From Maritimibacter sp. (GTDB lineage Bacteria; Pseudomonadota; Alphaproteobacteria; Rhodobacterales; Rhodobacteraceae): a DNA stretch of 53,761 nucleotides. The translations under genes were made by a program, and so were the position numbers. This document shows positions 42,609 through 50,036 of this stretch, piece after piece; position 1 is the stretch's first letter, and every line of letters starts with the position of its first letter. Under the pieces are notes generated by a model. That model searched no databases. It was given only the letters and a program-made list of their open reading frames with translations, and was not told where the DNA came from. The stretch lies in assembly GCA_002701395.1 (NCBI GenBank), contig NZVC01000047.1:1-53761 (forward strand), given 5' to 3'.

Positions 42609-43915
42609 GGATCGAGCCTTTCGACCAGCCGCCCCTCCGCGTCGAAGGTCATCGGCGCGGGCGGATCCTCGGACAGGATCAGGTCGCGGGCGCGCAGCTC
42701 TTCGGCCAGCACGTCGGTGACGGCCATCTCTTCAAGGTGCAGGGTCGACCGGATCTGGCAGATGCGTGGTTCGCCGCTGGCCCAGCACGTCGCCACAAGT
42801 GCGCGCAGCACCGCGCGTTCGTCCGGCAGCACCACGGGAATCCGCGCCTTTTCGATCACCGTGGCGGTCACGGCGTTCATGTAGATCGCTTTCAGGTCCA
42901 GCGCCTCGATAAGCGCCTTCGGGGCGAAGTCCGCCACGCCCACGCCCATGCCGTTGCCGGCGGTCTTCTCGGTCATCCTCAGCACGGCGATCTTGTGGAC
43001 GAACGGGGTTTCGGGGTTGTCGACGCCCCGGATGTCGGTGCGCCCGCAGACAGCGGGATCCATCCCGGCGCCCGAGATGTCCTTGCCTACCCGTTCCACG
43101 ATCAGCCCGTCGAGCTGGTCGAACGGCATCCGCGCCATCGCCCCCTTCGAGACCCGCAACAGCCGGGCATCGGTGTCGTAGAACTCGGCAGGGGCCACAG
43201 CCTCGATCAGGGCGATCCGCTCGGCCGCGTTCTCGACGATGGCTAGCCCCGCCGACAGCGGGGCGCGCTCGACGATCCGCGCGGCCAGCCGGGGCAGGGT
43301 CCGCGCCAGCCCCTGCGGGCCGATCATGTGTACGGTGCGCGCGCCCTGTTGCTTGCCCAGCCCAACCGCAAGCATCTTGGTCAGGCCGCTTTCGACAGGG
43401 CGCGGAAAGCTGGTGTGCGCCTTGACCCTGTTGATCACCAGAACCCCATCGGCCGCGGCGGCGTTGGCGTCGAAATGACAGGTGAAGCCGCCCTCGATCT
43501 CGCCGTAGCGGGCGGTGTCCATCGTGGCGCGGACCGGGCAGCCCATGCTTGCCTCGGTGATGCCCAGCTTGGCCAGAACGGCGGCCTGACCCTCGGCGGT
43601 GCCGCCCCCGTGCGAGCCCATGCCGGGCACGATGAACGGCGCGAAGCCCCGCGACCGGAGCCATCCGACCGCCGCGCCCGCGACGACGTCGATGTCCGCG
43701 ATCCCGCGACTGCCGACCGCGACCGCGATCGATGCACCGGGCCCGAGGGCGAACAGCCCCGCCGCCCCGTCCAGCGCGGCGTGCACCGCCGCCGCCGGAT
43801 CTTTCAGCGACGGCATGTCCGGCTGGCGCACGCGCACCCGCCGCATCCGGGGAAGCTTTATCCCGACGAGGTGCGGCAGGACGATGTCGGGGAAGCTGGG
43901 TGCATGATCAGGCAT
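42605..43915 (-). CDS. LarA-family nickel-pincer hydroxyacid racemase/epimerase
   Basis: 436 residues of the LarA (DUF2088) superfamily. Landmarks are GSRGI near residue 68, VPGMGSHGG with His102, VKAHTSF with His167, LTKML with Lys180 and GARTVH with His196; the spacing closely follows the His108/His174/Lys184/His200 set of L. plantarum lactate racemase, where the Lys holds the pincer cofactor and the His residues bind nickel or act as bases. The protein is of the longer subgroup, not a typical lactate racemase. Sitting among sulfatases and sugar-acid dehydratases, with larBCE in the same operon, it probably inverts C2 of a sugar acid or related 2-hydroxyacid. Confidence 0.9.
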   Translation of the reverse strand: MPDHAPSFPDIVLPHLVGIKLPRMRRVRVRQPDMPSLKDPAAAVHAALDGAAGLFALGPGASIAVAVGSRGIADIDVVAGAAVGWLRSRGFAPFIVPGMGSHGGGTAEGQAAVLAKLGITEASMGCPVRATMDTARYGEIEGGFTCHFDANAAAADGVLVINRVKAHTSFPRPVESGLTKMLAVGLGKQQGARTVHMIGPQGLARTLPRLAARIVERAPLSAGLAIVENAAERIALIEAVAPAEFYDTDARLLRVSKGAMARMPFDQLDGLIVERVGKDISGAGMDPAVCGRTDIRGVDNPETPFVHKIAVLRMTEKTAGNGMGVGVADFAPKALIEALDLKAIYMNAVTATVIEKARIPVVLPDERAVLRALVATCWASGEPRICQIRSTLHLEEMAVTDVLAEELRARDLILSEDPPAPMTFDAEGRLVERLDP

Positions 43916-45383
43916 TGGACACTCTCCTGCCGCGCGGCGTCACCGTGGCGGCCCAGGCGTTCACATGACGAAGCACCAGATCGGCCTGAAGCTCTGCGAC
44001 CTCGGGCTTGCCGAACAGGTTGTCGAACTCGCCGGGATCGGTCTGAAGGTCGAACAGCTCTCCGATGTCGTGGCTGTGGTACAGGACCAGCTTCCACCGT
44101 CCGTCGAAGGTCATCGTCGCCTGCGTGCGGTCCGGGACCGGGCTGTAGCCGACGGAATCGTTAAAATCGCAGATCACAAGGTCCTTGTGCCGGTCCGGGG
44201 GCGCGGCCCCCGTGGCGATGGGCAGCAGGGATTGGCCCTGCATCCGGTCGGGGACCGGAAGGTCCGCCGCCTCTAGGATCGTGGGGGCGAGATCGACCAG
44301 TTCCGCCAGCCCGTCCGCCCGAAGTCCCGCGCGCACATGGCCCGGCCAAGACAGGATCAGGGGGACGTGCGTCAGCCCCTCGAAGAACCTGCATCCCTTG
44401 TACAGCAGCCCGTGGTCGCCCAGCAGCTCGCCGTGATCCGAGGTGAAAATGACCAGCGTGTCCTGCGCCTGACCCGAGGCGTCCACGGCGTCGAGAATTT
44501 GGCCGACCATCGTGTCGATCAGTTCGACCATCGCATAATACGCGGCCTTGACCTTGCGCCCGTCATAGCTGTCGGGCGGTCGGTAGCCGCGTTCCGACTG
44601 GCTGGCATAATCCTCTTGCCCGTTGTCTTCGGCCAGCGGGTTGGCGGCGGTCACGGTCTGCGACCGGACGCGCGCGAACTGGGGCTGCCGGTCAAGGTCC
44701 GAGGGCCGGAACAGGGGCGGCGGCAGGCTGGCGGGGTCGTACCTGTCGAGATAGCTTTGTGGCGGATCGAAAGGCGGGTGCGGATCGTAGGGATTGACGC
44801 TCAGCAGCCACGGTTCCGTGCGCGGCGCGCGAATGAAGCGCGCGGCCATCTCGGCGCACCATGTCGTCTGGTGCAGTTCTTCGGGGACGCCCGCGCCGAT
44901 GAAACCGCGCTGCGTGTCGAACAGCGCATCGGGATCGACGCCTTTCTCGTCGCGCAGCCAGTGGTGATAGGCATTGTGGGCATCCGCCTCGCCGGTCATC
45001 GGGTTGTGCGACCATTGGTAAAACCGATAGCCGTCGTCCGGGCGCACCTCGTGCCGGGTGGCGGTCGAGAGGTGCAGCTTGCCGACAAGGCCGCAGTCAT
45101 AGCCTGCATCTGCGAACAGCTTGGTCACCAGCACCTCGTCGGGAGGAAAGCTTTCGACGCCGTTGCGGTAGACCCTGTGCGCCGCCGGATAGCGTCCGGT
45201 CAGGAAGCTGGCGCGCGAAGGCGTGCAGACCGGGTTCTGCGTATAAGTCCGGCGAAAGGACGTTCCCTGCGCGACCAGCCGGTCGAGGTTGGGTGTGTTG
45301 ATGTGGGGATTGCCAAGCGCATGGATGGTGTCGAACCGCATCTGATCCGCACAGATCCACAGGATGTTGGGCCGCCGGGTCAC
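43908..45383 (-). CDS. Cys-type sulfatase (family S1), cytoplasmic
   Basis: 491 residues from GTG 45383, which overlaps the stop of the preceding sulfatase (GTGA). Metal Asp in ICADQMRFD, activation site CTPSR (Cys53), catalytic Lys/His in LVGKLHLS near residue 110 and TSDHGELLGDHG near residue 305. No signal peptide. The C-terminus overlaps the start of larA by 8 bases. Its canonical motifs suggest an active enzyme, and the FDTIHALGNPHINTPNL start is close to sulfatases found in polysaccharide and small-sulfate ester catabolism. Confidence 0.92.
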   Translation of the reverse strand: MTRRPNILWICADQMRFDTIHALGNPHINTPNLDRLVAQGTSFRRTYTQNPVCTPSRASFLTGRYPAAHRVYRNGVESFPPDEVLVTKLFADAGYDCGLVGKLHLSTATRHEVRPDDGYRFYQWSHNPMTGEADAHNAYHHWLRDEKGVDPDALFDTQRGFIGAGVPEELHQTTWCAEMAARFIRAPRTEPWLLSVNPYDPHPPFDPPQSYLDRYDPASLPPPLFRPSDLDRQPQFARVRSQTVTAANPLAEDNGQEDYASQSERGYRPPDSYDGRKVKAAYYAMVELIDTMVGQILDAVDASGQAQDTLVIFTSDHGELLGDHGLLYKGCRFFEGLTHVPLILSWPGHVRAGLRADGLAELVDLAPTILEAADLPVPDRMQGQSLLPIATGAAPPDRHKDLVICDFNDSVGYSPVPDRTQATMTFDGRWKLVLYHSHDIGELFDLQTDPGEFDNLFGKPEVAELQADLVLRHVNAWAATVTPRGRRVSNA

Positions 45384-46885
45384 GGGGCCGTCTCCAGGCC
45401 GAAGCGCGCATACAACTCGGGCGGCGCGTCGTGGCGGCGCATCTCGGTGACGATCGCGCCGGTCAGCCGCGCCTCGGTGTCGGAGTCCGTGACAGCAGTG
45501 GTCTGGCCGGGATCGGTGGACAGGTCGTACAGCACGGTGTCCGTGTCGGCGAAACCACCGCCCTGCATCGGCGGCCGTTTGGCATCCGGCAGGGCGGGCA
45601 CCTTCAAGACCGGCACGCCTGTGAAGTCGAAGCCGGGGTGCAGTTCGGCCCGCGAGAGTTCCGCGGCGGCGAAGGGCCGTGTCGAGTGTTGCGGCATCAG
45701 CGTATATTCGAACAGGGGTGCGGTCTCCATCTCGGGGGGATAGCGGAAATAGGTGTGGCGGCCGTCCGTGGCGTTGATCGCGCCGCCGAATATCCCGTAC
45801 AGGGCCACCGCCCGGCCCGAAGACGCGTCCGTCGCGCAGGGCACAAGCGACCGGCCGACCATCGCGGGGGGGCGCGGCAGGCCGTGCAGGTCCAGCAGGG
45901 TCGCCGCGATGTCGATGTTCTGCGACAGTGCATCGCTGCGCCCGGCCGCCACGCCGGGAAGACAGACGACAAGCGGGATATTGGCGATCTCGTTGTAGAA
46001 CGGTGCGCGGTTCTTGCCCCACCAGTCGTGCTCGCCCAGCAGGAAGCCATGGTCGGTGGTCACGATCAGCGCGGTGTCGTCCCACGCACCCGTGTCGTCC
46101 ATCCAGTCCAGCAGACGCCCGAGTTGATCGTCGCACAGCGCGACGAGCGCGGCATAGTTGGCGCGCATCTCCGCCATCTCGGCCTCGGAATCTCCGTCGG
46201 TCCGGCGGTAGCGGGGCCAGTCCAGAACCGGCCCGTTGTAGCCGGTGACGAAGCGGTCGCGGTATTCCTGCGGGGCATGGAACGGCTCGTGCGGGTCGAA
46301 GGTCTCAAGCTGCAGGTGCCAGTCCGGCGACGCGGCGTTGCGGTCGAGGAAGGACAAGGCGCTGTCGAAGCATTTCACGCAGGGGAATTCGGGCGTCTCC
46401 CGGATCAGGTCGCGGTTCAGCGCCCCCTGCAGCCGGTAGCCCGACCGCGTGTCGTCGACCTGTTCGGCATGGTACTGCGCGCGATACCGGTCCACCGGGG
46501 GCCGGACGACCGCGTTCCACGGGTCCGCCTCTTGCCCGCGAATGAAGTCCCAGCTGGTGAATTCGGTGTGATAGGTCGCGCCGCCGGTCTCGAAATAGTG
46601 GTAATGGTCCGTGACAAGGTGGGCATGTATGCCCGCGGCCTGTATGTCCCCGGTGACGGTGCGGTCGAACGGCTCCAGCGGTCCCCAGCTTCGATGCAGG
46701 AAATTCAGCCGCCCCGTCTGCATGTCACGCCGTGCGGGCATGCAGGGCATCGAGCCGACATAGTGCCGGTCGAACACCATGCCGCGCGTCGCGAGCCGGT
46801 CGAAGTTCGGCGTCGGAACCGGCCCGCCATAGCACGACAGCGCGCGCCGGTTCAGAGAGTCGAACAGGACAAGGATCGACTTCAC
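45380..46885 (-). CDS. divergent Cys-type sulfatase (family S1), cytoplasmic
   Basis: 501 residues from GTG 46885, overlapping the tctA stop (GTGA). The N-terminal metal site is LFDSLNRR (Asp-Ser instead of Asp-Gln), the activation site is CMPAR (Cys48), and TTDHGFLLGEHDWWGKN near residue 250 gives the second metal region. The mid-region has extra Cys (FPCVKCF) and aromatic segments not seen in its neighbours. The WGKNRAPFYNEIANIPL stretch is typical of the GlcNAc/heparan-type and related S1 subfamilies. The motif is intact, so activation by the FGE is expected. Confidence 0.88.
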   Translation of the reverse strand: MKSILVLFDSLNRRALSCYGGPVPTPNFDRLATRGMVFDRHYVGSMPCMPARRDMQTGRLNFLHRSWGPLEPFDRTVTGDIQAAGIHAHLVTDHYHYFETGGATYHTEFTSWDFIRGQEADPWNAVVRPPVDRYRAQYHAEQVDDTRSGYRLQGALNRDLIRETPEFPCVKCFDSALSFLDRNAASPDWHLQLETFDPHEPFHAPQEYRDRFVTGYNGPVLDWPRYRRTDGDSEAEMAEMRANYAALVALCDDQLGRLLDWMDDTGAWDDTALIVTTDHGFLLGEHDWWGKNRAPFYNEIANIPLVVCLPGVAAGRSDALSQNIDIAATLLDLHGLPRPPAMVGRSLVPCATDASSGRAVALYGIFGGAINATDGRHTYFRYPPEMETAPLFEYTLMPQHSTRPFAAAELSRAELHPGFDFTGVPVLKVPALPDAKRPPMQGGGFADTDTVLYDLSTDPGQTTAVTDSDTEARLTGAIVTEMRRHDAPPELYARFGLETAP

Positions 46886-48384
46886 GACGCGTTCGCCTCT
46901 GCCCGCTTGCGGCGGCGCCAGTCGCTGTAGAATGGCCAGACCAGCAGCACGACCGCCGCGATGGTGAATGCCAGCGAGAACGGCCGCGTGAACACCGGGC
47001 TGATGTCGCCCGCCGTCATCATCAGACCGCTGCGCAGTTTCTGTTCGGCCAGCGGCGCCAGCACGAAGCCGATGACGAACGGCCCCAGCGGGATCTTCGC
47101 CTTTTCCAGAAGAAAGCCCAGCCCGCCGAACATCAGCATCACCCAGACGTCGAACATGTTGTTGTTCAGCGAATAGGATCCGATGACACAGAACATCATG
47201 ACCACCGGCAGCACGAAGCTGCGAGGCAGGTAGATCAGCCCGGCGATATAACGCACCGACGAGGACATCACGACGAACATCAGGATGTTGGCCAACAGGC
47301 ACGCCGCGATCATGCCCCACACGATGTCGCCGTTGGTGAGGAACAGCGTCGGTCCCGGCTGGATCGAGTGGATGGTCAGCGCCCCGATCAGGATGGCGTC
47401 GATGACGCTGCCGGGAATGCCCATTGCGATCAGGGGGATCAGCGCGCCGCCAACGGTGGCGTTGTTGGCCGCCTCGGAGGCGACGATGCCCTCTTCCGAT
47501 CCCTTGCCGAACTCTTCAGGCGTGTGTGACACGTTCTTCGCGGTGGTATAGGCAACCACCGATCCGATTGACGCACCAATGCCGGGAAGGATGCCGATCC
47601 ATGTGCCGATGACCGACGAGCGGATCATGTTGACCCCGTGGCGGCGGTAATCCTTCAACTTTAGCCAGACGCCGTCGGTGCGCACCTCGGTCCGCTGGGG
47701 CACGCTGTGCAGGTCCAAAGCGTCTTTTATGATCTGGCTGACCGCGAAGGTCCCCACCAGCACCGGCAGAAGCTGCAGGCCCCCGTTCAATTGGTACCAG
47801 TCGAAAGTCAGCCGCGGCATCCCGATCGCCGGGTCGACGCCCGGCATCGACACCAGCATTCCCAGCAGGCCAGAGATCAGACCCTTGGCCAGCGATCCCT
47901 CGCTGACCGAGGCAATCAGGACCATCGCCATCATGATCAGGGTGAAATATTCAAACGGACCGAACCGGGTGGCAAGGATCGACAGCGGTTGCGTGATCGT
48001 CACCAGCACCGCCCAGCTGATCAGCCCTCCGACGAATGACGCGGATATGCCCAGCCCGAGCGCGCGGCCGGGCCGCCCACTTCGGGCCATGGGGTAGCCG
48101 TCGAAGGTCGTCATGACGGCGGCAGGTGTGCCGGGCATCCGCATCAGCGTCGCGGTGATCAGCCCGCCGCTGATCGCGCCGACGTACATAGATACCAGCA
48201 GCACGATCGCGTTGAACGGCTCCATGTAGAACGTCAGTGGCAGGGTCAGCGCGATCAGCATCGCGCCGGTCAGGCCGGGTATGGCACCGACAGCGATGCC
48301 AAGCGTGGTGCCGATGAACAGCATCAGTAGCGGGACAGGCGACAGGATGCCGCCGATGGCCGTGAACAGAGCGCCGAGATCCAT
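46882..48384 (-). CDS. TctA large membrane subunit of a second tripartite tricarboxylate transporter
   Basis: 500 residues with about 11-12 membrane segments and the twin glycine-rich repeats GIAVGAIPGLTGAM near residue 28 and ILPGIGASIGSVVAY near residue 260. GAGGAAC precedes the ATG. It is related to, but clearly different from, the 31326-32816 protein. Its stop overlaps the GTG of the first sulfatase, so transport and desulfation are translationally coupled. Confidence 0.93.
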   Translation of the reverse strand: MDLGALFTAIGGILSPVPLLMLFIGTTLGIAVGAIPGLTGAMLIALTLPLTFYMEPFNAIVLLVSMYVGAISGGLITATLMRMPGTPAAVMTTFDGYPMARSGRPGRALGLGISASFVGGLISWAVLVTITQPLSILATRFGPFEYFTLIMMAMVLIASVSEGSLAKGLISGLLGMLVSMPGVDPAIGMPRLTFDWYQLNGGLQLLPVLVGTFAVSQIIKDALDLHSVPQRTEVRTDGVWLKLKDYRRHGVNMIRSSVIGTWIGILPGIGASIGSVVAYTTAKNVSHTPEEFGKGSEEGIVASEAANNATVGGALIPLIAMGIPGSVIDAILIGALTIHSIQPGPTLFLTNGDIVWGMIAACLLANILMFVVMSSSVRYIAGLIYLPRSFVLPVVMMFCVIGSYSLNNNMFDVWVMLMFGGLGFLLEKAKIPLGPFVIGFVLAPLAEQKLRSGLMMTAGDISPVFTRPFSLAFTIAAVVLLVWPFYSDWRRRKRAEANAS

Positions 48385-48393
48385 CTCAGTTCC

Positions 48394-48873
48394 TCATGTT
48401 GGCAGATCGACGATGAAGACCTTCGTGAACAGGTACTCGGTCCCGAAGCTCATGACCGCGGCGACGATGGCAGCGGGCAGGGCGCGTTTCAGGGACAGGT
48501 TCTCGAGGGTCCAGATCGTCAGAAACAGGAAGGCGAAGGTCACAAGGCCGAAGGGAAGGACCTTGTAGTGCAGCAGCCCCGCGTAGATCAGCGTGCCGCC
48601 CGCGATGATCAGCGCACCGGCGGGCGAGCCGCCAGTGAACTCGGCCCGGAAATCGGCGGCCAGTCCGCCGCCATTGCGTACCTTGCCGACCGCGCGCGCG
48701 ATCACGAAAAGGCAGCACAGAATGATGACGATCGCGGTGTACATCGGCACGGGGCCAGAGCCGAGCGGCTCGAACGAGCCGGGGGGAAGCTGGGCGGCCT
48801 CGTACCAGAACACCGCGCAGACCGCGATGATAAGGCAGGAGACCCCGATCTCCGCGATGGGACGGTGGTCCAT
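48394..48873 (-). CDS. TctB small membrane subunit of a second tripartite tricarboxylate transporter
   Basis: 159 residues with four hydrophobic segments. The first loop has PPGSFEPLGSGPVPMYTA, key part FEPLGSGPVP, matching the position of the FDPLGSAALP segment in the other TctB of this window. The ATG at 48873 has AGGGA upstream; the frame could be extended to a GTG at 48909 but without a ribosome site and into the hairpin region. Confidence 0.85.
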   Translation of the reverse strand: MDHRPIAEIGVSCLIIAVCAVFWYEAAQLPPGSFEPLGSGPVPMYTAIVIILCCLFVIARAVGKVRNGGGLAADFRAEFTGGSPAGALIIAGGTLIYAGLLHYKVLPFGLVTFAFLFLTIWTLENLSLKRALPAAIVAAVMSFGTEYLFTKVFIVDLPT

Positions 48874-48910
48874 GGGTCTATCCCTGATGAAAGCTGTGGG
48901 GGCGGGCACA

Positions 48911-48938
48911 GACGCCCGGCCGTGACCGGCCGGGCGTC
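48911..48938 (-). terminator. perfect hairpin after the second TctC gene
   Basis: GACGCCCGGCCG (48911-48922) and CGGCCGGGCGTC (48927-48938) form a perfect 12-base-pair stem with a 4-base loop, 7 bases after the TctC stop on the minus strand. There is no T-run. It is expected to protect the TctC message or partly stop transcription so that the binding protein exceeds the 13 downstream products. Confidence 0.65.
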
Positions 48939-48945
48939 CGCGGTC

Positions 48946-49923
48946 CTATTTCTGCTTGGCCAGTTCCGCGATCGGCTCGATCGCGTCCCATGTCGTCTGC
49001 AGGTCCGCAGCGACATCCTCGCCGCGCAGGAACACGTTCGCGAAGCCTTTGTCCTCGTTGAACTTCTTGTAGGCGTCGCTGGCCGCGGCGGTCTCGAGCG
49101 CGTCGGCAAAGCTGCTGACGATCTCGTCCGGCGTGTCCTTGGGGGCGAAGATCCACGACTTGATGCAGAACTCGACGTCATAGCCCAGTTCCTTCATCGT
49201 CGGGATCTCGGCCAGCCCTTCGAACCGCTCGGCGCCGGTATAGGCCAGCGGCTTGATCTGCGAATCGGGGTTCTCGCTGCCGTCGGGCATCAGGGTAAAG
49301 TTGATCACCTCGGCGCCGGACAGCACCGTCGTGTTCGTCTGTGCGCCGGTCAGAGCCGTGAAGTTGGCGGTACCGCCGCCGATCTGCACGAAGCGGAACT
49401 TCGCCCCCGGCTCGGCCTCTTGGATCATCAGGCCGGCAAGGTGGTTGATCGCGCCAAGGTTCGCCCCGAAGATCAGCGTGTCAGGCTCTGCCTTGGCCTT
49501 CGCCAGCAGTTCCTCCATCGAGTTGATGCCGCTGTCCTTGCGGACCATGGGCATCACGCAGAATTCGCCCGTTGCCGCCACCGGCTTGTAGTCGCGCCAC
49601 CCGAAGTCCAGCGCGCCGGTGCCCTCGCCGCCCATCAGGGCGATGTGGATCAGCAGGAATTCATACCCGTCGGGCGCGGCCTCCATGACCCTCCGCGATC
49701 CGATCGAGAAATGGCCGCCGACGTTCACGATGGTCACCGGCTGCGGCAGAAGGTTGCCCTCTTGTATGGCATTGGCAAGCGTGCGCCCGACCTGGTCCGA
49801 GGTTCCCCCGGCCTGGAACGGCACCACCAGTTTGATTGGCTTGTTGGGCCACGCATCCTGCGCGCCGGCAGATCCGGTCACCGCCAGCAAGGCAGCGACG
49901 GCTAGTCCTGCAAGTGTCTTCAT
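48946..49923 (-). CDS. TctC/Bug-family binding protein of a second tripartite tricarboxylate transporter
   Basis: 325 residues with a signal peptide (MKTLAGLAVAALLAVTGSAGA, cleavage before QDAW). The hallmark VPFQAGGTSDQVGR lies near residue 35, and the remainder has the two-lobed Bug fold with GANLGAINHLAG near residue 150. GGGAGG precedes the ATG. It is the first gene of the 14-gene sulfatase/nickel-racemase operon, so its ligand, probably a sulfated or plain hydroxycarboxylate, defines the substrate of the whole pathway. Confidence 0.92.
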   Translation of the reverse strand: MKTLAGLAVAALLAVTGSAGAQDAWPNKPIKLVVPFQAGGTSDQVGRTLANAIQEGNLLPQPVTIVNVGGHFSIGSRRVMEAAPDGYEFLLIHIALMGGEGTGALDFGWRDYKPVAATGEFCVMPMVRKDSGINSMEELLAKAKAEPDTLIFGANLGAINHLAGLMIQEAEPGAKFRFVQIGGGTANFTALTGAQTNTTVLSGAEVINFTLMPDGSENPDSQIKPLAYTGAERFEGLAEIPTMKELGYDVEFCIKSWIFAPKDTPDEIVSSFADALETAAASDAYKKFNEDKGFANVFLRGEDVAADLQTTWDAIEPIAELAKQK

Positions 49924-50036
49924 CAGTTCCTCCCTGAGTAACACTATAAGTTTTAGCTTATGTTATTGTATTTTTTTGTATATTAACGTTATGCTAATGT
50001 CTTTTATCAGGCAACAAGAATCTCTGGAGACGGCGC
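49924..50036. promoter_or_regulatory. AT-rich divergent promoter region with dyad
   Basis: This 113-base region separates the 14-gene operon from the divergent sulfatase and is strikingly AT-rich against the surrounding DNA. It contains the dyad ATAAG-N6-CTTAT (49946-49961). Possible promoter elements are TTGTAT (49966-49971) and TATGCT (49990-49995) for the plus strand, and TATAGT (reverse of 49943-49948) for the minus strand. The LysR regulator at 51531 is the natural candidate to bind here. Confidence 0.5.
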
